From Fratercula arctica (taxonomy: Eukaryota; Chordata; Aves; Charadriiformes; Alcidae): a stretch of DNA of 64,000 nt. The notes below the pieces were generated by a model. That model saw only the letters and a program-made list of their open reading frames with translations, searched no databases and was not told where the DNA came from. The stretch is from contig CANTUZ010000007.1 of assembly GCA_947846985.1 (NCBI GenBank), positions 36,646,355-36,710,354 on the forward strand, given 5' to 3'. Every line of letters starts with the position of its first letter. Position 1 is the stretch's first letter. Position numbers and translations under genes: made by a program. This document shows positions 11,376 through 23,700 of the stretch, piece after piece.

Positions 11376-13244
11376 GCAATATGCCTTTAGCAATGCCTAT
11401 GACTGCATCAGTGATTACCTTCATAAGAAGTAATCAACTTCATACATATATCAATTGAAAGCTATGCTTATAAAGAGCATGGATAACCAGACAAGAAAAA
11501 CCATGCACGGACCCTGGCTAAAGAAGTTTACAGGGAACAAAAAGAAAAAAGGGACAACATTATCTGACTGCAGGGAATTTACAGGCAGAGAAACAAGATG
11601 ATTTCACCAGGCTCACAGCAGTGACTAACCAGGCCTGAGCATCACCAAGACTGCTGGCATCCTCCCTGGAGCACTTCAGACCACCAGGATACTTCCTAAT
11701 AAACAGTATAGATGGAGGCCACACTACTGGGGTCAGGGAGAGGGCAAAGAGAATGTGTCCTGCTCTGTGACACTTGATCTTAGTGCTAGAGAGTGGCCCT
11801 CACCTGTTTTATTCACCATTACAACTGCTTTACTTACTACCATAGATGCAGGTTCCCCACCAGTACATCCAGCCTTTAAGTCCTGAGCACTCTTCCTTCT
11901 CTACCCTGTTTTGGGTTACATTTTTTTCTGCAGTGATTAGATGAAAAATTATTAGAGAGACCTATAAATAAATTCAGTGAGCACGTAAGATCATCACACA
12001 ACAATATTTAGTTTCCTTCTTACTATGAAGTTGTATTGCTTGCTGCTAATCTTCTGCAAACCTTGCTTCCTGACATCCAGTTAAGTGCAAATCTTAGCTA
12101 ACTTTTGCTTATAAAGAATTTGCATTTACAAGAACTTTGCTATCATTCATATGGTGAAGTATGCATCGTGATTTGCATGCAAGACTCATAGGAACAGCAT
12201 AACCTAACTCTCAATGTCATTTTATCTCGTGAATCCAGCCTTCAACCTAACTCATGTTAGATGAAAACAAATCTTAAAATATTCCATCTAGCGCCAGCAC
12301 AGCATCTTTAAGCAGCACCACCTTTCTATCACACTTTATTTCTCTTTGCATTTAAGGCAGCACTGTCAGTAATCATTCAGCATTTTTCTTTATTCCTGCC
12401 CTTTCCTAAAAAACACAAACCCAGCAAATTAAATAGAAATGGAGTTGCTAGGAGTGAAGCAAAATAGTGAGTTTGCCAAATAAACCATTACATATCTAAT
12501 TAAATGAAAACCACTTAAACAACTAATTCTGATAGAACCTCCATGTTACGCATACTGTATCACATTATAGCAAATTAAAATCTCTATACAGCACTATTAA
12601 TGCAGTTACATCTATGTTAAAGATCAAGGAAGTGACAGCTATAGAAATTAGAGACAGTTAAAGTAAAAAACTTGTACAGAGCTCTCCAAAATGCATCCAA
12701 AGTCCTCTGGGAGCAAAATATCCTGATGCTTCTAGTGCTTCTTTCAATCCAAATAGTCTGAAAACAGCAACAGAGATTGTTTTTTACATAGAGATGGGCC
12801 CAGATGGCAAGCTTCCAGTTTGAATGTGGGTGTATTCGAATTCATAGCTTTGGCTTATGTTAATAAGCATTTTAACACTTATGCCTCCTCTCAGAGGAGG
12901 AAAAAAATAACAGTATGCCAAGCTATTGCACAAGGAACAGTAACAAAGAAGAAAGAACAGCAAAACTAAACCAATCTCAAAGAATTTTGGGGACAGGCTC
13001 AGCTTAGTTACAGGCAGGGACAATAATTCTTGCTACCCTCATACAGACCGTCTTCTTGTAGATCTTAATGATGCCTTTGTTATTTTGAGAAAGATCACCA
13101 CTAAACTGACTCAGAGACCAAAAACTAGGAGGGCAGCACCTTCATATGCAGGTTGTTAGTTACCTAGCAGAACAACATAATCTGGGAAAATATATTTTTA
13201 AGTTTCACATTTTGCAACAATAAATTAAAGGCTTGAAGCATTGG
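11376..13244. other. Noncoding stretch
   Basis: No gene or RNA is supported. A near-perfect palindrome CCTCCTCT-C-AGAGGAGG lies at 12884-12900. The minus-strand frame at 12784-13023 (79 codons) runs through it and is unrecognised. Confidence 0.65.
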
Positions 13245-13387
13245 GAAATGTTCCATCACACATGTAGATGTACTGCTGAGGGATGTGGTTTACTGATAAC
13301 TTGGCAGTTTATTTTAGTTTAGATTAACAGCTGTACTTGGTGATCTTAAACGTCTCTTCCAACCAAAAGCAATTCTGTGATTCTTTG
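13245..13387 (+). mobile_element. CR1 LINE, extreme 3' end
   Basis: The segment runs from a diverged 'catgtagatgtactgctgagggatgtggttt' through ACTTGGTGATCTTAAACGTC and TCTTCCAACC. It ends in two tandem octamers, ATTCTGTG (13372-13379) and ATTCTTTG (13380-13387). This is the standard CR1 3' UTR and terminus in sense orientation. The copy is 5'-truncated to about 140 bp, as is normal for CR1, and contains no coding sequence. It lies 1.9 kb downstream of the same-strand fragment at 11240. The two could be one older insertion broken by later sequence, but the gap is unexplained. Confidence 0.8.
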
Positions 13388-14500
13388 AATTGTCTATCAA
13401 GGTAAAGAGGGCAAGAAAAAAAAAAAAGAGTTTATATTAACCTCCAAAATTAGATGAGGATTGATGACACCTCTGATTCTAACAAAGATTAGGAAAGGCA
13501 GTCATACTCTGTTAAGAATACCTTTAAACTGACTTTCCATGTAGACAAGCAACAGTGGCACAAGTAGTCAGGAACAAAATGTCACAATTTGATTAATTTG
13601 CAATCCTTTAGATCTTCTTTAGCTTACATCCAAGGTTTCAGTTAACTCTGGGATGGTTTCTATTAATTTATCTCCATTTGAAGCACAACCAAATCATTTT
13701 TCATACACTGACACAACTTTGCCTTTGAAAATGAAACCTGATTTAGCAAGAGGTACAAACACATGTAAGTACTATCTGCACATCCAAAAAGTGCATTTCT
13801 GCTCAGTTCATTTCTCTGACAGAATCACAGTGCTCAATCCTGCTAATTATGGAATGCTAAATCACAGAAAGAAAGAGAAGTGCATGCACAGTGGTGATAA
13901 GGATTTTAATGTACATGTGATGAAGATATTTAATGCTGTCTCTACTTCTTTAGGAAGCCATGTCCACTATCGAAGTCTACTCACTTCTCAAAGTTCTCAT
14001 TCAGCTTTCAACCAATTATTTTTTCCCCAGTAGAGACTGAGAAGTGCATGTAACCTCACTGTCTTTGGTAATTTCTTCTAATTCACTTCCACAGCTTTCC
14101 CCTCATCTGAAGAGCACCTGATATTTTTTTCTTTAGATGACCTCTCCACCCATTGTACTGGAAGCTTGTTGTTAAGGCCTCTACAACTTGCAGTTTTGTC
14201 TCAAATCACCATCCCAGCAATCCTATCCATGGTCAGCAACTATCTAGAGATCTGTTTTACACAGCAATGTATAATTCTTAAGCAACATATGATCCTTAAG
14301 TTTCAGCAACAGCAAGTTTCCAACTTGTTTGGATGTTTTATTCTCAATTCATAATTGGTGTTAAGCACCTAACACTGGCAGTACCCTTTAAAATTTCTAG
14401 ACTATCTATCTTTCCCTCCTCTGCCCCTGCCCTCTCCTAATATCCTTTTACCTGCTTCTAGTGGCATTAACTGTACTCATCCAACAAATGACAGCAGGGG

Positions 14501-14515
14501 AAAAAAAAAAAAAAA
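14501..14515. repeat. A15 homopolymer
   Basis: Fifteen consecutive A after GGGG. No retroposon body is recognisable upstream. Confidence 0.85.
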
Positions 14516-15790
14516 TTTCATGGATCAAAGCATAGACTTAAGAAATTCCACATCACTGACAATCTTCAGTCTAAGAGCTAGGTTAAGGGTTTAACAAAAG
14601 GCTACAAACGCAGTACAAGACAAATAGCCATTTCTTATAAGCCTCTTTACCGTGCAAGGTCCCTATTATCATTCTCCAGCAGCAATAAATTTCTGTGGGA
14701 ATTAAATACCTGTCAAACTACCCCATCAATCAGTATAACACTGTCAGATGCTGCTAAGTACCGCTTCAAGGGAGGATGCTGTATTTCCAAAGTCCTGTTG
14801 TCACCAGGAACCGGAAAAAGCCTACATTTCCAAGCAAGAGTGAACTTTCAGAAGAGCCACTCTGCCTCAGTGCCGTATTATTTTACGCTATATTAAAAGC
14901 GGTAACAATAGTTGATCTTCTTTTCTCTCAGTGCCTTCCCCCCCAGCTTCCTATGCTACTCATGACCTTGTGCACTTCACCACTATATTAAACATTATTG
15001 GACAGTTAATAGCCCAAGAGAGGCTATTACCACTCAAAAACCAGAAAATCCGGATGCGATCTCTCAGTATGGCAAAGTCTCTCTCATGTTTTAGTACCCT
15101 GAATTCAATAACTGACTTACCAGGTCAGAGACCTCAGGGTTTTACTCATCGTCCTAAAAATCCCATCTCTCTTCTCATGGGTCAGAGGGGGGAGCCCAGT
15201 GTGGGAATTTCTGCCACCCAAATTTCACTTCAGTTTTTGCCATTTTAGAACATGAAGTCTTGGCAAACCCTTTCTGAATACAACTGGATTTTCTTCACAG
15301 TTTTTAATTTAGTTTTTGAGAACAGCTGTAGTCAGATATTCTCATTTCAAAGACTAGTGCAGATAATTAAAGAAAGGGCTCATTTATTCCTGAGTAGCTT
15401 GCAGAAAACTTTCTTCCCAATATGTGGCCTTCCTCTCCTCCCTCTCCTTTCTTCCATAATCACTATTTGTAATTTATTATATGTGCCTAATTAAACGTGG
15501 GATGCAACTGATCTTAAGTCTCAAATTTCAACTTATCTTGGTATTTGTACAAGATGTTCTCATTTTATAAATTAATTGACCTAAAGGTGGAGAAGATACT
15601 AAATCTTCTGCTGGTTAGTACAGCCTAATATAACTATTGCAGTATTCACTGTTGTGTAACAGTATTCTCATTCCATAGTCATACTTCCAACATATGCCAG
15701 TGTGAGGAAACAAAGTGGAATAAAAGCAGCAAGAAGTTTGCCTCCCAAGAAGCCAGGTAAAGCATAAGGTCAAAAGAATTAGAACCAAAT

Positions 15791-15806
15791 AAAAAAAAAA
15801 AAAAAA
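15791..15806. repeat. A16 homopolymer
   Basis: Sixteen consecutive A. No recognisable retroposon is attached. Confidence 0.85.
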
Positions 15807-18793
15807 TTGCTAGCAAAATCCATTGAGATGAGAAACAGTATATCCGTAGCCAGCTACTTTGTATGTTAAACCTTGTCTGCAGGGTGAAGACACAGCAAAA
15901 AAAATAGTATTTTTCCTGCTGTATTTCTCTTCCCTATATCAGTTATTACACATGAAAAAGCTCCATATATAAAGGGCTGTTTTTCCAAAATCCAGTATTT
16001 GGTTGAAGGGAAAGGAAAAAGACAAATAAAGATATTTAGTAATAGCAAATGATTCAAAACAAGGCTCTCTTTAGAAAACATTGGCCTATAAGAGGCAAGA
16101 AAGGCAGAGGAGCTATTACCCTCAAGCATTCACATCTCATTTCAAAGTCGTCATTCCTTCTATTTTATCACTTTTCATGCTAGATGTGCAATGTGACATT
16201 TCCTGTGTGTGTTGCCTTCAGTGCCTAAATTCGGGGGGAGGAGTAGGTTCTGTTCTGTTTTTAAGTAAGCTGTGGGAATGGCACTGGGGAAGCAGCTGCT
16301 GCAAAAGCAGGCACTGGAAGCAGGGCTTCCTCCTCGCAGGTGAGCTCCCCGTTGGGCTGCAGCCTCAGGATGCCCTTCTTGGAGCTGGCTCCCACCTACA
16401 CCACGGGGATTGCCGCACCCATGGGGTGGCCTCGAGAAGACAGCAGAGCTTGCCTACTCCTGGAAGTCACAAGATGCAGGTTCAAGTGCTGGGGGACAGA
16501 GCTTCACCCAGAATCCCCGCTCTTGAGAAAGTGCTTTTTTTCAGCAAGTGAAAGAGAGAACACTTCCAACTACCAAGCCTGAGCTGTCACACAACTGCAG
16601 ACAGTGTCCTGCGCTGACCACTGCACCACTGAGTTACAAGGGACACCCCAGGGCATAATGGCAAGGCCCAGGCCCCCTGTATCTTGCTTGTGCGTCCCAG
16701 AGAGACATCCCCAGTTACTGACACCGAGACACCTAGCCATTGTAGATGTGCACAGTAACACAACACTGGGCTCCGAAGCCACATCTCACAGACAAATAGC
16801 GGCAGATGGGCTTGAAACACTTGAGCAATTCGGTGGTTTTTTGTAGGTTGTTCTCTTAGACTTTGGCACCTATACTTGGTTCGAAGGAAAGAGGCAAACC
16901 TGAGTTTGTCTTTTTTAGGATCTGGCCTCCAGTTCTGGAGGTAAAAAAATCAGGCCTAAAGAATGTGGAGTATCTGCAGCACAGGCCTTGAAGTGAATCT
17001 CTTGGCAAGCACAAAGAAAGCATTTGTCACCTCACTGAGATGGTCAGTCAGTCTGGTGTCATGACGGACCCTGCAGAAAAAAGAGGCAGGAAAAACCAAG
17101 CCAGACAAGAAAGGAAAATAAGTACAGCAATACTCTCTCCAAGTTGATGAGCTGAGCTAGCTGGCTTAGGAAGGACAGTTGTTTCATTGGCTGCTCCTGA
17201 ACAGATCCTCAGAGAATACGTGTGGTCTGGTGTCTGCTTAGAGAAGGGGAAAAAACATCCTCCCATCCTGCAGTGTAAATGTCAGGGCTGCATGCTACAT
17301 GCCATTTAGTCACACACTATTGTTTTATCAGATGCAGGGTTATTTCATCAGCGCCAAAGCACACTCTTGGTGGTAAATGCATCAGCCCAAAGCTTTTGCT
17401 GCACTTACTGATAAACCCATGAGAAGCCTGCACTGGACACCAGGAGCAGGGACCAGGTCTAACACCACTGGGCCATTACCAATCCAGCAACAATCTGGAC
17501 TACACAAGGGCTGGGAATATTAAATAAAGGGAAAATAACATCTTAAATACATTAGCCATAAAGGGTACACCACAGGGAGGCAAATCAAATTAAAAATAGT
17601 TTTTCCCTCAAACTTCAGCCAAAATACTTGAAGTCATTTTGCGAGATAATTCACATTTGGGTTTGCTTTTGAACTCCGTACTGTAAAATACCTGGAGTTT
17701 CTAACACTGGATTTAACAATTCGGACTCCACGACTATAGATGCTGCTACAAACAAATGATAATTTGGGAACTAACACACCCACTTTTGAGTAATATGTGA
17801 ATATTTTTATGTTCATTTAGGGGTTTTGTGGTTTGTTGTTGGGTTGAGTTTTTTTTTTTTTAACTTGATGATGAAGGTCTCACAGGGGGCAATAACAGGT
17901 GAAAGACTTGCAAGTGCAAACAAGTAAAAGCTGTCGTTGTTTTTACTTTAATAATATATTACAACATTGATGAACTACTCAGAAGCTTTAACTAATACAC
18001 AAAGTGGCTGTCTACTTATTTAGTAGAGTCACGAGAATTATTACACTAATTCCCTGAAGTTCCTCCTACTTTACAATTTTCTTCTGAGTGCTATTCAGGG
18101 AGATAATTTTTATTCTTAAAATTCTATCCAATTCAGGAAGGTTCCTGGGGGACAGGAAAGAATATAATATATCCTGCTATAAGAGAAAGATGTATTCAGA
18201 AATGTGATTAATCCTGCATCTTTCTGGCTTTATTTTTTTCCTTCTGTCTTAAGGCAGGAGGCAACACTGCGTCCGACCAGGCCCATGAGGACCTTGAAAT
18301 TTCATTCACTTTCTCCCACACCAAAGTCTATCAGCTGAAGTTTAATTAAACTTTGAGTCTTGGTCTAAGGAAATTAAGAAAAATAAATGCACTGCTGTGC
18401 ATTCCTGTTCTAACCTTGTATTATCTTCTGTGTTAGCAGAAGAGAAATCCTATTTGCACTTTGAATTTACTAGCTTTTAACAGGCAGCCACTGGTTATCA
18501 AACATTAACACAAAGTTATTTTGGAGTGGAAGTTTACATAAAACAGAACTATTCAGTACAGATGAAGCTAGCAAAGGCACTGGTGAATGCTGTTGATCAA
18601 ACAGAATTTCAGCAGAACCTCTTCCCTGTTTGTAGCTGTCAAAAATAATTTCTGATCTCTAGTTTGACTTACTTCTTTTGAACCCACTTGATGTGGAGAT
18701 GTAAAATGACCATTTTATTCATTACCCTCATGCCCTGAGAGCAGAGATTGAGCTGAGCTAGTACAGCAGTGTTGTGCATGGAAATCAGGACAC

Positions 18794-18824
18794 GGGGGGG
18801 GGGGGTGCAGGAGAAAAAAAAAAA
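18794..18824. repeat. G12 run and A11 run
   Basis: Twelve G (18794-18805), a 'tgcaggag' spacer, then eleven A (18814-18824). Such a pure G run can stack into quadruplexes and is often misread in length by sequencers. Confidence 0.8.
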
Positions 18825-21800
18825 GTGCTCAATTTTGGTTTCATCTTTCTGTCATAATCTGAGAAGACAGACAAGATATCTTTATGATTGAAATTTATTT
18901 TTCCTCTGTAAAAGTAATGTCACCAGTTTCACCTACCAAAAAAAACCACATGCCTGTTAACAGATCTTGTAAATTCTGGTTCAAAGGAAAAATTCATCTC
19001 AATGCACAAGTAAATTGCCCCAACATAACTCCACTAAAATGCCACCACTGAACAGTCCACTGGCAGCTACTCAAAAAAAAAATCACATCAAACTTTTTGC
19101 CTAGATGCTTCACCATTTGGATTCTGCTTCTGTCTATATTGTTTTTCTTCTCATTGTTCCACTTAAAGTCTTTAGTATAAATCTGCAGTAGCTCTAGCAT
19201 GAAGCCACGCTAATAAAGCAAGTACAGTTACAAAGGGCATTGGTATTTTCCCCTAAACCTTCTCCTTTCAGGACTGCTCCAAAATTCAGTTGCTGCACGG
19301 AATATATTCCCATATTGATTCTCAAACAAGACAACGTAGCTCATTGCTATGGTGCTGCAAAAGGAAGGGTAAATAAGATCATCATATGTCAGCCTGAGGA
19401 AGTATGACCTAAAGTTCTCTCAGATCACAGTGTTTCAACAGATCACATCTTCACAGCTGCATGTAAGAAACGCAGCAGAATAATGACAACAAAGCAGCAC
19501 CTGAATAGAAGGTGGTACATCTGTTCTGTCTGTCACTCTAATTTGTAAACGCAATTAATTTAAGCAGCTTTGTATTTTAGTGTAAGATGTTAAAATTCTT
19601 AGTAATTAAAAGGTGCATTCAATCAACTATTCCCCTGCTGGCAGTAAGAAATAAACATCTTTTGGTTTTTCTTTCCTGAATGTACACATGAACACTGATG
19701 ATAAGTACTACCCTCCAGCCTTGTTACCAGCTCCCAAGATTCTGGTGCTCAGAACCTGCAGCAGGAATCCCAACCTGGGTTATCACTGACCCCAATCAAG
19801 ATGAACAGAGAGGATTGGAAACATCTGAAGAGGAACAGACATCGAAAAGCATGGGGGGAAAAAGTGAGCATAGAAAGACAGATTATGCCTTCTTACAGCA
19901 GGGATACTTGTTTGGTTTTGTTTGTTTTGGTTTTGTTTTTGTTTTTTTCTTCAAAAAAGCGTCAACCAAGAGAGGACCTTGGTCGTCCAGTCACCTGCCA
20001 GGCAGATATCTTTTTAATCCCAGGCACTGATTTTCACAGGCTTCCCTCTGGCTGAGAACAACCAACCTAGGCAGAACTAGGATGCACGGCTGATGTGGTG
20101 CCAATATTTTCCTTTGCATATTTTCACCATGTTTGTATGAGGCCTCTAAAATACAGTAAATCAATGGGAGACAGGAGAGATTAATATTAAAAATAGAAAC
20201 CTTAAGCCTATTTAAAACTAAAATTCAACAGTACAGTCTAATTCCTTTCCCTTTACATATAAATGCGAGATCCACTGTTAAGTTTCAAAAGCTTTGACTG
20301 TTGTCTTCATCAGTCTTTAGGCACGGTCTTCCTGCCTTATTACACTGGGAAAGACTCCAGAAGTACATTTTGTTTGGCACATTAAAAACTGAGCTATAAA
20401 GTATTAATGCAATATTAATTTAAATTTAGCTATGAAACTTCATGGAAACAATGTCAAAAATCGGAACTAAAAAGAAAAAGGGGTAAGGAAGATCATGTGA
20501 GTTCACTTGATTTTAAAACCGTTTCCTACTTCTGCAGAAGAAATTTGTCATTCCAGTGATTCCATTTATTAGGGTTACATCTCTATTTGTAGAGTTTTTT
20601 GCAAAAAGACACCGGAAACACTTACCTTAAAAAAACACTTTAGATTTCAGTGGTAATAGCACCCCATAGCCTGAATCTAGAATGAGTTTATTAATTATAC
20701 ATTGTTCTCAATGCATAATTATATAAAGTGCAACAAATTTGGTCTGATTTAGTTTTCCCTTATGTGGCAAGAGTAAATCCATATTTAATAAGGCCATTCT
20801 AGCAACAGCGAAAGTCTAAACTCCCTGCACTGTCCATGGTTATGAAGACAGTAAATTAGAGCTTCAGCGTGGGTCCTTTGAGGGAAATGCAGCAATTAAA
20901 AAACTGTATCTAAAAATTACTTTTTTTAGTGGGGGAATAAAAAAAACCTAAACATCACACTCCAATAGTTTTGCTACAAAGCCAGTGATATTTTCAAATT
21001 CACATCAATGACATTTATTATGTATAAGCTTTCACATAAAACACTAAAAACATAATATTGTTTTAGACCACCAGCAATAGGCTATGTATTTTTTGAAGTA
21101 TTCTACCCGATGTTTCCAATAATTCTTCCTAATGGCATTTCAGTTCCCTTATCCCTGGCATTTTAAGCCACATTCAGATTTCTCCTAAACCTCTTTATTT
21201 AAACTCTCAATTTATCAGTTCTATAGCTTTAGTCACTGTTTTAGGTAGAGAATCCTGAAAACAGAAAAACGTGTCAGTCTACAGACAGCACTAAAAGGGC
21301 TGATGCAGAAGTAAGACTGTTGCTAAGAAACTTGAGTATTACTGTAGATTTGCAAATGCACTTTTCCCCTGGTTTGTAAATGGTTAAAAACAAGTAAGAC
21401 AAAGCTTCTGGTCAGCCTCTTGTGACAGGCAAGAGGGGAAGAAACAAGAGCAAACACTCAAAGTTATCAGCCAGATTCACTGCAGGCTGCATGGCTGAAG
21501 TGCCATTAATGGAGATGCAGAACTACAGACCAGAGAAGATCAGTGTTGATGAACCAGGTTAATTTGTGACACCTTAAAGGAGCCCAACCCAGAGATGACA
21601 AGAGAACAGTTGAGTAGGAAGAAAGTCCAGCAGCATGGCAAGAAGTTCACGTAGGAAACGTGCCAGGAAGCCAAATTACAGACGTGCTGTAAGGTTGGGA
21701 CAAGCTTAAATCTGAGGCAATGGGGAAAGAGAGAACAGATTGCAACATCACCGAAATCAAGAGAAAGCAAAACCATGCAATAAATTTTAAAACTATGACT

Positions 21801-22162
21801 TTTTCTTCTCCCTGTAACATTCAAATAAAACAATTCAGATTTCTGTCTCCAGAACCTCCCACTGCAACTTGTGAGAACAATTTCTTACCCACATTAGCCT
21901 TGTCAGGTTTTCTTCTGAAGCATTGTTAATGCATAGCTTATGCATCAAACAAGTGCCGAAATAAACCTATAAAAATACCGAAGACAATAACAAGGTATGC
22001 ACACTGACACAGCAGGCAGCAACCTGCACAGTCAGGGAGTTTGAAAAACTTCCAGCTCTAGCACCAAAACCTTGACTGAATTTTCCTAAGGACGTTAAAA
22101 GGGATAGTTTCTGAAGCTGAAAACTTCCACGATTCATCCTCCAAAAGGAACTCAAAAGCCTG

Positions 22163-22230
22163 AAATAGTCTATCCAGTCTAATACAGCCTTATCTTTGTT
22201 TTCTTAACAGCTTTGCCAGCATCTCAGATA
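22163..22230 (-). mobile_element. Possible ancient amniote retroposon tail
   Basis: The word order 'atagtctatccagtctaatacagcc' then 'cttaacagctttgccagcat' resembles the reverse complement of a widespread amniote CR1/SINE tail ('ccatctagcccagtatcctgtctccgacagtggccagta'). It is decayed. The same family, in + orientation and better preserved, is at 59381-59460. Confidence 0.35.
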
Positions 22231-22824
22231 CGTAGTTTTGAGAAGGTTCATGACATTTCATACAATTTTCCATGATATCCAGTTTCCATGGATATCCCTT
22301 TTGCAAAAGCCCCAGAAAAGGAGCAGAACAGAGAAGGACTCTGATAGCTAATTTCCACCAGGCTCCCTGACATCCAGCTCACTGCGCAAAAGCTGGGGTG
22401 GTCTAAGCTCCCGCATGGGCTATCCCTGTAAGACTTTGCTTTTTCCAGATCCCTTCCATCTTTTCCATAACTAATATGTTCATGGGAGCAAGTTAAGCAA
22501 TAACAGACTGATGATAATGTAAATCTGTGCATTTTATTAAAGACAGCCTGAGTAGGTCAACCCAAACCCAAAAATAACACAGTCCACTTTTGGTAAATGT
22601 TGGTTTGAAGTCATACTCCACCCATGCTTTTCTCTGCCTCTTCACAAACTAAAAGTTTCCTCCCCTCCTGCAAGAAAAGTAAAATTCTCTATAGATTTGC
22701 TTCCCTTAAGATACTCCTCATTTTAAGCACTGCTGATTGCATGAAATTTGGCACATGAAATATCAGAGTGCAAAAGCATCTTCAAGGCCCTCAATGTAAA
22801 AATAAAATCTAATATTTATATCTG

Positions 22825-22841
22825 AAAAAAAAAAAAAAAAA
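22825..22841. repeat. A17 homopolymer
   Basis: Seventeen consecutive A after 'tatctg'. It may be a retroposon tail, but no body is recognised. Confidence 0.85.
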
Positions 22842-23682
22842 GGCCAAAGATGATGCATAAGGAAAACTCAGAAGAAACCTGGAAGCATCTGAAATATTAA
22901 ATTAAAACCATTTATCTGAAGCAGAAGATAAGTTGAAGGAGTTTACAGAAGAAGGGAAAGCCGACAATGATGAATGTAGCAATTTGGAAACCGAGAAAGA
23001 AAGAAAAGCATGAGGTGGAGAAGTTATGGAGGAGGAGAGCAGGGAGGACTAATAAAAGGAGAGACTTTGGAGGGAGGAGAGGAAACTCTGGGTAGCTCTG
23101 TAGTCATCAAATTATTTTCCATGGCAGTAAAACAGAAATGGGCAACCTCATCCCTCTTCTGACTTTAGTGACCTCAGTAGAGGCTGCAAAATATTAAGAT
23201 GAAGTCTCTGCACTAAAACCCTCTGAACCCATTGCGTAAATATCTCACCTCCCTCATGGGATTTTCAGTTCCATTACCTAAAGGCAGACGACACATTTAC
23301 AGCTTCGATACTGAGGAAGGCAACAGTCTGGATCATTTAGGAAAACCAGGGACTTTCCATGGACCTCCAGGTTGTGGTGGTGTTGGATATGTCTTTCTCC
23401 TGCTCCCTTCCACAGCAGCATTTGACATACAGTATGTAAGACTTTTTGGTCTTCGTACTAAACAATTTCATTTTTGTAATAGACATGGGAGCCATTTAAT
23501 GATCTACTTGCAGTGGCTCAGGAGATGTGTAAGAAGAATGGATGCTTCTGTGAAATTGTCTCAATTCAACATCTGCTATATAGATGCCTGCAATTGCAGC
23601 GGACTGGATTCAGCAACCCATGTGTTCCCCAGCTATCCTGTACTTTCAATCATTTCTTTTCTGCTGCAAAGTAGCAAGATAC

Positions 23683-23700
23683 AAAAAAAAAAAAAAAAAA
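23683..23700. repeat. A18 homopolymer
   Basis: Eighteen consecutive A. This run inflates the C-terminus of the overlapping 173-codon open frame with lysines. Confidence 0.85.

Larger units (their letters stand above)
13388..22162. other. Long noncoding stretch
   Basis: I see no gene in these 8.8 kb. The longer open frames (13653-14033, 16081-16551, 19698-20030, all +) have no recognisable domains, and those at 16-17 kb overlap several alternative frames in a locally GC-richer patch (about 16240-16800). Homopolymers include A12 at 13416, A15 at 14501, A16 at 15791 and T13 at 17849. A T/G low-complexity run lies at 19906-19955. No tRNA, rRNA or known small RNA was recognised. Confidence 0.65.

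Noticed and set aside
16081..16551. 156-codon open frame (+)
   Set aside because: It lies in a GC-richer patch with several overlapping open frames on both strands, and has no recognisable sequence.
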